NCBI RefSeq assembly: GCF_017311575.1
Contig: NZ_JAFFQY010000064.1
Coordinates: 1-64,000, forward strand
Direction of reading: 5' to 3'
Origin: Roseococcus thiosulfatophilus
GTDB taxonomy: Bacteria; Pseudomonadota; Alphaproteobacteria; Acetobacterales; Acetobacteraceae
Length of the DNA: 64,000 nt
Part shown: piece by piece, positions 56,968 through 64,000 of the stretch
How positions within the stretch are numbered: position 1 is the first letter of the stretch
Layout: every line of letters begins with the position of its first letter
Made by a program: the position numbers and the translations under genes
Notes under the pieces: model-generated
Seen by the model: the letters and a program-made list of their open reading frames with translations, nothing else
What the model was told of the DNA's origin: nothing
Database searches by the model: none

Positions 56968-57668
56968 TCAGCGGCCGAGACAGCGGTTGAAGACAAGGCC
57001 GAGCATGGCCAGCACCAGCAGCGTGCCGTAGAGCTGTTCCACCCGCATGGTCTGCCAGGACTGCCAGACCGCGGCGCCCAGCCCGTCATGGCCGCTCAGC
57101 ATCTCGACCGAGATCAGCACCACGATCGCGGCGTTGAGCGACAGCCTGAGGCCCGCGCGCAGCACCGGCCAGGCACCCGGCAGCACCAGGCGGCGCAGCA
57201 CGATCAGGGGCGGCGCGCCATAGTTGCGCGCGACATTCCACAGCAGCGGGTCAATGCCGCGGACGCGACGGCGGCCGCGATGGCCGCGGGGAAGAAGGCG
57301 ACCAGCGCCACCGGCACTATCCGCGCCTGTTCGTTGAAGCCGAACAGCACGAGGAAGAGCGGCAGCAGCGCCACCTTGGGCATGGGGTGCAGGGCGGCGA
57401 TGACGGGATCGAAGGCGCGGTGCAGGCGCGGCAGCAGGCCCATCGCGAGGCCCACCAGGGTGCCCAGCCCTGCCCCCAGGCCAAAGCCGATGGCCAGGCG
57501 CTGCCCGCTGGCCAGCAGGGAGTCCGCCAATTCGCCGCTTCGAAGGCTTTCCAGCAGCCAGTGCAGGATGGTCGTGGGCGCGGGAAACAGCAGCGTGGCG
57601 ACCCAGCCCGCCCGCACGGCGCCCTCCCAGGTCGCGGCGGCGAGGAGGAGGGCGAGCAGATGCGCCAT
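56968..57668 (-). pseudogene. ABC permease (SsuC/TauC type) with a frameshift
   Basis: The first half (57668 to about 57266) encodes MAHLLALLLAAATWEGAV through VALVAFFPAAIAAAV, a normal SsuC-type start. The second half continues in another frame with RGIDPLLWNVARNYGAPPLI, the EAA loop, to the end at 56968. At 57264-57266 one base is missing (or four, since relatives have AGVRGIDP here), so no intact reading frame exists. Unless this is a sequencing error or is recoded, the transporter is broken. The ATG overlaps the ATPase stop. Confidence 0.85.
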
Positions 57669-58432
57669 CAGGCGGCCGGCGCGATGGCGGGCGCCAGCAT
57701 GTCCCAGATCCGCCAGCGCAGCGCGGCCACCTCCGGCGGCGGCGGGCCCATGATGCGGCGCGGGCGCGGGAAGGGCACCGTGATGTCCGCGACGACGCGC
57801 CCCGGCCGCGCCGAGAGCACCACCACGCGGTCGCAGAGCAGCAGCGCCTCCTCGATGTCGTGGGTGACATAGACCACGCTGCGCCCGGTGCCGGACCAGA
57901 GGTCCAGCAGCTCCTGTTGCAGCACCACGCGGGTCTGCGCGTCGAGGGCGGAGAAGGGCTCGTCCAGCAGCATCGCCTCGGCCTCGGCGACGAAGAGGCG
58001 GGCCAGCGCCGCGCGCTGGCGCATGCCGCCCGAGAGCTGGTCCGGGCGCGAGGCGGCGAAGCCTTCCAGCCCCAGGCGGCGCAGCATGGCATGGGCGCGG
58101 GCCTCACGCGCGGCGCGCGGCATGCCCTGGGCCTCCAGGCCGAAGGCGACATTGTCCAGCACGCTCAGCCAGGGGAGCAGACCATGTTCCTGGAAGGCCA
58201 TCAGGCGGCGGGGCGGGCGGGGGCCGGCCCAGCCGGGAAAGAGGATGCGGCCGGCGCTGGGCGTTCGCAGCCCGGCCAGCATGGCCAGCAGGGAGGACTT
58301 GCCGCAGCCGCTGGGGCCGATCAGGCCCAGGAACTCCCCGGGTGCGACCTCCAGGTCCAGCCCGTCCACGGCGCGCAGGGGGCCATGCGGCCCGGGATAG
58401 TCCAGCCCGATGCCTTGCAGCGTGATCCTCAC
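57668..58432 (-). CDS. ABC transporter ATPase, SsuB/TauB type
   Basis: A 254-residue ATPase. Walker A is GPSGCGKSS, the signature [10 protein letters not shown], Walker B MLLDEPFSALD and the switch region THDIEEALLLCD. The GTG start overlaps the hydrolase stop and its stop overlaps the permease ATG, so all genes of this locus are coupled. It energises the transporter whose permease is frameshifted here. Confidence 0.9.
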   Translation of the reverse strand: MRITLQGIGLDYPGPHGPLRAVDGLDLEVAPGEFLGLIGPSGCGKSSLLAMLAGLRTPSAGRILFPGWAGPRPPRRLMAFQEHGLLPWLSVLDNVAFGLEAQGMPRAAREARAHAMLRRLGLEGFAASRPDQLSGGMRQRAALARLFVAEAEAMLLDEPFSALDAQTRVVLQQELLDLWSGTGRSVVYVTHDIEEALLLCDRVVVLSARPGRVVADITVPFPRPRRIMGPPPPEVAALRWRIWDMLAPAIAPAA

Positions 58433-59889
58433 GCCGAGGGCGCCTCGAACAGGGAGGCGACCAGGCCCGGCACCTCGCCCCGCCGCAGGAACCAGCGGAT
58501 GGCGCCATGCTCGGCCAGGCCCTCGGCCGCCACCAGCCGCACGCCGGGGATGCCCCGCATCCGTTCGGCCTCCCGGCGGTCCGCCTCATGGCCTTCGCCG
58601 AAGCACAGGATGGCGCGCGGGGGCCGTGGCACGGCGGCATAGGCCTGCGCCAGGTCGAGCACGAGTCCCGGGTTGCGCCGCGCGATGGCGTTCAGTGCCG
58701 GCGAGACCTGCGGGTCGTGCCGCGTTTGCGGATTGGTGAGCATGCTGAAGGCGAGCGCTGCCTCCGCCCCCAGGTCGAGCGCATAGCGCAGCGCCGCATA
58801 GCCGCCGGCGGAATTGCCGAGGCAGGCGAGGCGCGTGGCCCCCAGCCCGGCCGCCTGCGCCCGCAGCACGTCGAGCACGCCACCATAGTCCGCGATGCCG
58901 AGATCCGGGTCGCCCGCCAGGTAGAAGCTGCCGCCCAGGTCGCGCAGGTAGATCAGATGGGTGCCGCAGCCGCGCAACACGCGGTGCAGCTCGTCCACCA
59001 GCGGCCAGAAGCCCCGGCCACCGCCCGCGAAGACGATCAGCGCCCGGTCCGCGCCGGCCGAATTGCGCCAGACGAAGCTGGTGGCGGGCCGCGCGAGATC
59101 GGCGCCGCCGGCCGCGAGGTCCTCCATCAGCCCGCTGCGCTCGACGGTGCGGATGATCTGGGCGCAGGCGCGGCCGGTCGCGCTCCCTTGGTCGAGCGGG
59201 GAAAGCGTTTCCAGGACCCGCCTGGCCTCGGCGGGGGTGGCGAAGCGGAGCAGGTCCTCCACGTCCCGCAGGCTCGGCCCATGACGGGGCTCGGCGCCGC
59301 TCATGGCGATGGCGCGGCCGCCGGAGGCGTAGCGGTCCCACCAGGTCTCGTGGCCGGGCCAGCGGCGGCGCAGGATGACACGCAGCGCCTTGAAGCCGGC
59401 CCCATCATGGTTCATCCAGGCCGCGTTCATGGCCTGCTCGTACCAGTCAGGTTCCGCCACGGCGTCGAAGCGGTCGAGGACCGCCTGCCAATGCGCCCGG
59501 GCCTCCGGCCAGGCGTGGCGCCACTCGGCGAGCTTGGCGAGGCCGATCCAGCCCAGAGGCTCCTCCGGCCAGGAGCTGTGCAGCCGGGCCAGGGTCTCCG
59601 CGGCGTGCGGCGGCAGCAGCGCATCCTCGGGCCGGCGGGGGCGGTTGAAGGCGAACAGGGAGTGGGCGAAGGCGAGGGTCTCGTCACGGCCCACGTGCTC
59701 CGGCCAGCGGTGCAGGGCCTCGTCCCACAGGGACAGCGCCGCCGCGGAATCGCCGCCGTCGCGCGCCTGCCGCGCCCTGGCCAGCAGCCGGGCGCGCTCA
59801 TCTTCTGGTGTCCCGGCCGCGACGTCGTCGCGCGGACCGCACCCAGCTTCTCCGCCATCGCGCAACGCTTCTGCCATGGCGGCGAGCAT
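58429..59889 (-). CDS. alpha/beta hydrolase with N-terminal helical (TPR-like) region
   Basis: A 486-residue protein. The N-terminal half (about 30-260) is helical and TPR-like (ARLLARARQARDGGDSAAAL). The C-terminal half is an alpha/beta hydrolase with strand ALIVFAGGGRGFWPLVDEL, nucleophile elbow CLGNSAGGYAAL and a late EHGAI histidine. It could release or hydrolyse an ester or thioester product of the adenylation-carrier protein, as type II thioesterases do, but this is inferred from location only. The start is ATG 59889 or 59877. The stop overlaps the ATPase GTG. Confidence 0.78.
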   Translation of the reverse strand: MLAAMAEALRDGGEAGCGPRDDVAAGTPEDERARLLARARQARDGGDSAAALSLWDEALHRWPEHVGRDETLAFAHSLFAFNRPRRPEDALLPPHAAETLARLHSSWPEEPLGWIGLAKLAEWRHAWPEARAHWQAVLDRFDAVAEPDWYEQAMNAAWMNHDGAGFKALRVILRRRWPGHETWWDRYASGGRAIAMSGAEPRHGPSLRDVEDLLRFATPAEARRVLETLSPLDQGSATGRACAQIIRTVERSGLMEDLAAGGADLARPATSFVWRNSAGADRALIVFAGGGRGFWPLVDELHRVLRGCGTHLIYLRDLGGSFYLAGDPDLGIADYGGVLDVLRAQAAGLGATRLACLGNSAGGYAALRYALDLGAEAALAFSMLTNPQTRHDPQVSPALNAIARRNPGLVLDLAQAYAAVPRPPRAILCFGEGHEADRREAERMRGIPGVRLVAAEGLAEHGAIRWFLRRGEVPGLVASLFEAPSA

Positions 59890-59973
59890 GGCAAGAAAAC
59901 ATGTAGAGTTGAAGAATGCCTGAGGCTTCCGGCATGGGAATCTTCAAGGCCGCCCCGGCGGCCGGCCATGACG

Positions 59974-61269
59974 TCAGTCGGCCTGGTAGCTGTAGCGCCA
60001 GAGGTTGAAGATCTTGGGGCGGGCGTCGTCGCTGGGCCGGCCGGACTCGGTGTCCGTCAGCGCCAGTTCGCCATGCAGCCCGATCCGCATCCAGCCGCGC
60101 CGCGCGACCGCGCGGAAGCAAATGGCCTCGGCCACCTCGCGCCGCGGTTCGGACCAGGTCCGCACCGGCGCGCCGTCCGCCGTGACCGTCAGCCGGTCGC
60201 GCAGGCCAGGGTCCACCCAGCCCTTGTTGTAGAGACGCAGCGTCAGCCGCGCGCCGGGCTCGGGCACCGGCAGGTAGATCAGGGCGTCGCGGTTGGCACC
60301 CAGCCAGCGACAGCATTCGCGGCTGCCGGCGGCGTCGCGGCCGTGCAGGCCTCGGCCGACCAGCGGCATGTTCATGTCGAAGACGTGTTCCTCGCCGATC
60401 CGCATGGGCAGCAGCGCGGACAGGCGGGCGGCGACGAACTCCGCCTCGAACTCCGCAAGGGTATAGTCGGCGGCGGGGGCCTCGCGCAGCGCGGTCACGG
60501 CGCGCTCGTGCAGGAGGCGGTCGCCGGCGGTGACGGCCGCTGCGGCGGCGAGCGCGGCCTCGTTGTGATCCTCCGGCGCCGTCCGGTTGCGGACCTCGAG
60601 CAGGGCGGGGGGGCACCAGCCCATGTCGCGCGCCAGCTCGGCGCGCAGCCGGTCCACCTCCTCCAGCACGCCGATGCGCGCGCCATAGGATTGCAATGTG
60701 CGCCAGGCCTGGGCGGCGCGTTCCTCCGGCGGCATGGCGGCGAAGGCCTCCGCGCCGACGCTGTGCTGCGTCAGGGCGCGGCACTGGTGGTCCTCGAACA
60801 TGCTGCGGAAGGGCAGGGCGTCGCCGCAGGCGGCGCGCAGCCGGGCGAAGTCGGGCAGCTCGCGGCAGGCCTCGTGCATCCGCCGCCATTCCGGCGGCTT
60901 GTGGGCGTAGTCGTGCGGCGCGAGGCGGCGGTAGTCCTGGAACTGCGACAGCGCGCGCCGGTCGGCGCGGCGCAACACCGTGAACACATGGTCCTCGGGC
61001 GCCAGCCAGGGGGCGATGTCCACATGGCCGTGCAGCACGTCGAACCAGGCGATGCTCTCGCGCGCGGCCTCGGCGAGGGTGGGGCGCAGGGCAGGGTCCT
61101 GCAGGGCGGCGATGTCCGTGTGGGCGATGCCGCGGTCGCGCAGGCGCTGCCCGAACTCGGCGGGCGGCCGCGCGCGCTCGGCATGGGTCTCGGAATCCAG
61201 GGCGGCGTTCAGCGCCGTGCCGCCGCATTTCGAGATGTGCAGGTGGAAGATCTTGCGTGCAGCCAGCAT
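59974..61269 (-). CDS. sulfotransferase-family protein
   Basis: A 431-residue protein. The N-terminal FHLHISKCGGTALNAAL matches the 5'-phosphosulfate-binding motif of sulfotransferases (PAPS-dependent), and VFTVLRRADRRALSQFQDYR matches the 3'-phosphate motif. A C-terminal beta-rich region of about 150 residues (from about 280) is extra. It should transfer sulfate from PAPS to an alcohol or sugar. ATG 61269 is chosen since it places the motif at residues 8-19. It lies 84 bp before the hydrolase gene in the same direction and may be the first gene of the locus. Confidence 0.82.
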   Translation of the reverse strand: MLAARKIFHLHISKCGGTALNAALDSETHAERARPPAEFGQRLRDRGIAHTDIAALQDPALRPTLAEAARESIAWFDVLHGHVDIAPWLAPEDHVFTVLRRADRRALSQFQDYRRLAPHDYAHKPPEWRRMHEACRELPDFARLRAACGDALPFRSMFEDHQCRALTQHSVGAEAFAAMPPEERAAQAWRTLQSYGARIGVLEEVDRLRAELARDMGWCPPALLEVRNRTAPEDHNEAALAAAAAVTAGDRLLHERAVTALREAPAADYTLAEFEAEFVAARLSALLPMRIGEEHVFDMNMPLVGRGLHGRDAAGSRECCRWLGANRDALIYLPVPEPGARLTLRLYNKGWVDPGLRDRLTVTADGAPVRTWSEPRREVAEAICFRAVARRGWMRIGLHGELALTDTESGRPSDDARPKIFNLWRYSYQAD

Positions 61270-61439
61270 GCGGGCTCCGGTCGGTGTGGGCGGTGACGTC
61301 TTGCCCGCCCGGCCCGCGCCCCAACCCGGCGGGGGCGTTCCTGGACGGGGCGAAACGCGATTGGCTGTTGCACCGGACCGATCATCTCGATCCGGCACGC
61401 CTGTCAGTTCACCCATCGTGGCAAGTCTGGCGGCAATTC

Positions 61440-61725
61440 GCTATCAGAGATGTGCCGTCTTGTTCCGAGGACCACCGGAGCGTCTCGAGGTGCGGAACGA
61501 CGCCTTCGGCATACGCGAGCCGTCCCGCCTGGCGGAGTATGGGCGGGCCTTCCGGCCGAACCTTCGACCGGCTCTACAAGCTCTGCGTCCATGCCGCCGC
61601 GGGAGGCGCCGCACCGCAACCGCGGCGAGCATGCACCCTACCGGGCCTATTGCGATGCGGAGTTGCGGGAACTGGTCGAGGCGCGGTTCCTGGAGGAGGC
61701 GGATTGGGGCGGCCACGCGTTCTGA
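61440..61725 (+). pseudogene. sulfotransferase gene remnant
   Basis: In the gene-free stretch 61270-61785 the last frame codes RNRGEHAPYRAYCDAELREL and runs on through VEARFLEEADWGGHAF to a stop. This resembles the C-termini of bacterial sulfotransferases (Y-R-x-Y-x-D/P-E-L...V...F...D). Upstream, in a different frame, VLFRGPPERLEVRNDAFGI resembles the preceding motif. It looks like the decayed tail of a second sulfotransferase gene. There is no intact open frame. Confidence 0.4.
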
Positions 61726-61785
61726 CGCGGGCTTGTATGTAGCTCAGGGGAGTTTTCGCCACATCCATCTGTTGAGGGACGTGGC

Positions 61786-61875
61786 TGGCGGACAGGGTGG
61801 GATTCGAACCCACGGTAGAGTTGCCCCTACGGCGGTTTTCAAGACCGCTGCCTTAAACCACTCGGCCACCTGTCC
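61786..61875 (-). tRNA. tRNA-Ser (UGA)
   Basis: The minus strand folds into a class II tRNA. It has acceptor stem GGACAGG/CCTGTCC, a D arm with GGCCGAGTGGTTTAAGGC, anticodon stem GCGGT/ACCGC with loop CTTGAAA (anticodon TGA), a long variable arm, a T arm with GGTTCGAATCC and an encoded CCA. It reads UCA and related serine codons. Confidence 0.96.
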
Positions 61876-61923
61876 CCGGCGCCGCAGCGCCTATACAGCC
61901 GCCACGCCCGCCGCGCGAGGGGA

Positions 61924-63333
61924 TCACTCCCCCGCGAGGCGCGCGGCCGGCTCGGCTCCCAGCGTGCTGCCCAGGCGCATCATGGCGTTCACATCCGCGG
62001 CCCCGGCCAGGCCCAGCACCGCATCGGCCAGGGCGGCGGCGCGATCGGCACCCAGCACCTGGTCGGACAGGCCATGGAACTTGGCGCGCAGTTCGGCCTC
62101 GGTCAGGAAATTGCCGGGCTCGCCCTTGGGCACCACGACGAACTTGGTGAATTCCTGGCCCCGCGCGCGGATGGTCAGCTTGCCCGACATGTTGCGCGGG
62201 AATTCGGCCTGCACCTCCGGGTCTTCCACGCAGGTCACCTTGGGCATCAGGGCGCGCAGCACGGGGTCGTCCATGCGGGCATAGCTGTCCCAGCCGAAAT
62301 GGCCATGGCCCAGCGCGCAGGCGACGACGAAGGGGCCGCTGAACTGGCCATCCACCGTGTTCTTCGGGTGCTGCTTGTATTCCAGCGGGGCGCCCACCAG
62401 CAGCATGCCCTTGTTGGGCAGGCCCATGGTCACGGCCTCGATCTCCTCCGGGCGCAGCCCGTGTTCCGCGCGGAGGGCCAGGGCCGCGTCCACGCTCGCA
62501 TGGCCGTAGCGGCAGGAGGGGTAGGGCTTAACGGCCGTTTCCATCAGCTCGAACTCGCCGCCCAGGTTGCGGATGGCGCGTTGGGGAATGGGATTGGGCG
62601 CATAGGCGCTGAGGAAGCCCGCCTTGCCCTCCATGGCCTGGGCGGCGCCGCGGAAGCCCTCGCGCGCCAGCAGCGCGGCGGAGAGGCCCGCCATGGCCGC
62701 CCAGCCCACCTGCCAGCGCTTGGTCCAGGCGCCATTGGCCAGGAATTGCAGGCTCCCGGCGGCCTGGCTGAGCACGATGCCGAAGGCGTCGGCGATTTGC
62801 GCCTCGTTCAGCCCCATCACGCGCGCGGCGGCGGCGGCGCCCCCGAAGGCGCCGCAGGTCGCGGTCGGGTGGTAGCCGCGGTCGTAATGGTCGCCGGCGG
62901 GCAGGGCCACGGCCAGGCGGTTCGTCACCTCATAGCCGGCCACAATGGCCGCGATCACATCGGCACCCTTGGCGCCGCACATCTCGGCGGCGGCGAGGGC
63001 GGCGGGGATCACGGGGGCGCCCGGGTGCAGGCTGCCGGCGGCATGGGTGTCGTCGAAGTCGAGGCTGTGGGCATAGGCGCCATTCAGCAGCGCGGCCCCG
63101 GCGGGCGACCAGCGGGCGGCCTCGCCGAAGACGGCGGCCTGGCCGTGGCCCAGGCCCATGGCGCGGGCAGCGGCGCGCAGCGGCGGGCTGCTTTCGGCCT
63201 CGACGCCGCCACGGACCATGTTGCCCACCAGGTCCAGGATGAGGAAGCGCGTGCGCGCCTCGACCTCGGCCGGAAGGTCCGCGTGGCGGATCGTGGCGGC
63301 ATAGCGCGCGAAGGTTTCGGTGACCGCGACCAT
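61924..63333 (-). CDS. MmgE/PrpD-family protein
   Basis: A 469-residue protein of the 2-methylcitrate dehydratase/cis-aconitate decarboxylase superfamily. It has the typical LNGAYAHSLDFDDTHAAGSLHPGAPVIPAALA (around residues 80-110), HPTATCGAFGGAAAAARVMG and KPYPSCRYGHASVDAAL. Members dehydrate or decarboxylate tricarboxylic acids; the substrate is not clear and no prpBC genes are nearby. The ATG at 63333 has AAAGGA before it. It is divergent from the lytic transglycosylase gene. Confidence 0.88.
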   Translation of the reverse strand: MVAVTETFARYAATIRHADLPAEVEARTRFLILDLVGNMVRGGVEAESSPPLRAAARAMGLGHGQAAVFGEAARWSPAGAALLNGAYAHSLDFDDTHAAGSLHPGAPVIPAALAAAEMCGAKGADVIAAIVAGYEVTNRLAVALPAGDHYDRGYHPTATCGAFGGAAAAARVMGLNEAQIADAFGIVLSQAAGSLQFLANGAWTKRWQVGWAAMAGLSAALLAREGFRGAAQAMEGKAGFLSAYAPNPIPQRAIRNLGGEFELMETAVKPYPSCRYGHASVDAALALRAEHGLRPEEIEAVTMGLPNKGMLLVGAPLEYKQHPKNTVDGQFSGPFVVACALGHGHFGWDSYARMDDPVLRALMPKVTCVEDPEVQAEFPRNMSGKLTIRARGQEFTKFVVVPKGEPGNFLTEAELRAKFHGLSDQVLGADRAAALADAVLGLAGAADVNAMMRLGSTLGAEPAARLAGE

Positions 63334-63348
63334 GGACGTGTTTCCTTT

Positions 63349-63409
63349 CGCAATTCGCGCGATCCTAGGCCGTCTCGGCGCGCGCTGGAACCGGCCGGTT
63401 CGAATTGCG
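63349..63409. promoter_or_regulatory. inverted repeat in a divergent promoter region
   Basis: CGCAATTCG (63349-63357) and its exact reverse complement CGAATTGCG (63401-63409) flank 43 bp between the PrpD-type and MltB-type genes. They could be paired operator sites. No regulator is identified. Confidence 0.3.
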
Positions 63410-63439
63410 CCAAGCGCATAGAAGTGGCACCTATCCCCC

Positions 63440-64000
63440 ATGTTCACCCGACGCAGCCTCCTCGCCGGAACCGCCGCCGGCGCGTTCGCGGCCCGGCCCG
63501 CTTTCGCGCAGGAAAGCTTTGCCGCGTTTCTCCAGGGCGTGCGCGCCGAAGCCCGCCGCGCGGGCGTGCGCCAGGCCACGCTGGACCGCGCCTTAGCCGG
63601 CCTGCAGCCCAATGAACGGGTGATCGAACTCGACCGTCGCCAGGCGGAATTCACCCAGACTTGGCCGCAATATCGCGATGCGCGCCTCTCACCGCAGCGA
63701 ATCGAGGCCGGCCGGCGCGCCTATGCCCAGAACCGCTCCCTGCTGGAGGCCATCCAGACCCGGCATGGGGTCAGCGGCCGCGTGGTCGTGGCCATCTGGG
63801 GTCTCGAGACGAACTACGGCGGCTTCACCGGCAATTTCAACGTGATCGAGGCGCTGGCGACCCTGGCCTGGGAAGGCCGCCGCGCCGCCTTCTTCCGGGG
63901 CGAGCTGATGGCCGCACTCCGCATCCTGGATGCCGGCCATGTGGATGTCAGCCGCATGCGCGGCAGCCATGCGGGCGCCATGGGCAACCCGCAATTCATG
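63440..64000 (+). CDS. mltB: lytic murein transglycosylase, MltB family (3' end beyond window)
   Basis: The first 187 codons of a periplasmic transglycosylase. A signal peptide with twin Arg (FTRRSLLAGTAAGAF, cleavage near AFA|QES) precedes the MltB fold with EFTQTWPQYRDARLSPQRI, the catalytic Glu123 in WGLETNYG, and GAMGNPQFM at the end. It cuts the glycan strand of peptidoglycan to form 1,6-anhydro ends. The gene is truncated only by the window edge. The ATG at 63440 is the first start that gives the signal peptide. Confidence 0.92.
   Translation, partial: MFTRRSLLAGTAAGAFAARPAFAQESFAAFLQGVRAEARRAGVRQATLDRALAGLQPNERVIELDRRQAEFTQTWPQYRDARLSPQRIEAGRRAYAQNRSLLEAIQTRHGVSGRVVVAIWGLETNYGGFTGNFNVIEALATLAWEGRRAAFFRGELMAALRILDAGHVDVSRMRGSHAGAMGNPQFM

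Noticed and set aside
58507-61296. 929-residue plus-strand open frame across the hydrolase and sulfotransferase genes
   Set aside because: It is antisense to two genes with catalytic motifs and has shadow-type composition.

Overview
The window is about 70% G+C and densely coded. The gene content (fused SecDF, AapJ/AapP-type amino-acid transport, TRAP and Bug/TTT solute receptors, PrpD and RraA family enzymes, an EnvZ/OmpR-type pair) points to an alphaproteobacterium. The excess of orphan solute-binding proteins suggests the Acetobacteraceae (Roseomonas group); this placement is inference from gene content only. No phage, transposase or CRISPR array was seen. Two tRNA genes are present, Leu(CAA) and Ser(UGA).

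Layout. 1-4520: AraC-type regulator (cut by the left edge), SDR dehydrogenase, tRNA-Leu, an OmpR/EnvZ-like two-component pair and an MBL hydrolase. 4521-4871: a gene-free stretch with an 8-bp tandem repeat and five tandem 46-bp hairpin units. 4872-24272: catabolism and uptake. This holds hemN with an FNR-like box, a dihydropyrimidinase-type enzyme, two orphan Bug receptors, an aminotransferase, a DNA glycosylase, RraA and thioesterase genes, an amine oxidase, a YtcJ amidohydrolase, and a full peptide-type ABC operon with a second amidohydrolase inside it, followed by an iron alcohol dehydrogenase. 24283-36998: housekeeping and envelope genes (EAL protein, SecDF, Gfo/Idh, CNNM/CorC, PlsC, Kup), an aapJ/aapP pair without permeases, an ornithine cyclodeaminase relative and a MarR regulator. 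37152-42925: a TRAP transporter with associated catabolic genes.

43113-53250: a 2,853-residue autotransporter with a glycine-rich, PGRS-like stretch and many beta-strand repeats, followed at once by a methyltransferase carrying a regulatory domain. 53347-61269 (minus strand): a tightly packed set read in the order sulfotransferase, alpha/beta hydrolase, sulfonate/nitrate-type ABC ATPase, permease (frameshifted), receptor, a free-standing adenylation-carrier protein and a methyltransferase. It looks like a small uncharacterised biosynthetic or conjugating locus. 61270-64000: remnant of another sulfotransferase gene, tRNA-Ser, an MmgE/PrpD protein, and the start of an MltB-type lytic transglycosylase cut by the right edge.

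The two most system-like loci are the autotransporter plus methyltransferase pair and the adenylation-carrier/sulfotransferase/methyltransferase locus next to it. Long open frames opposite real genes are common here because of the high G+C content and were left out.
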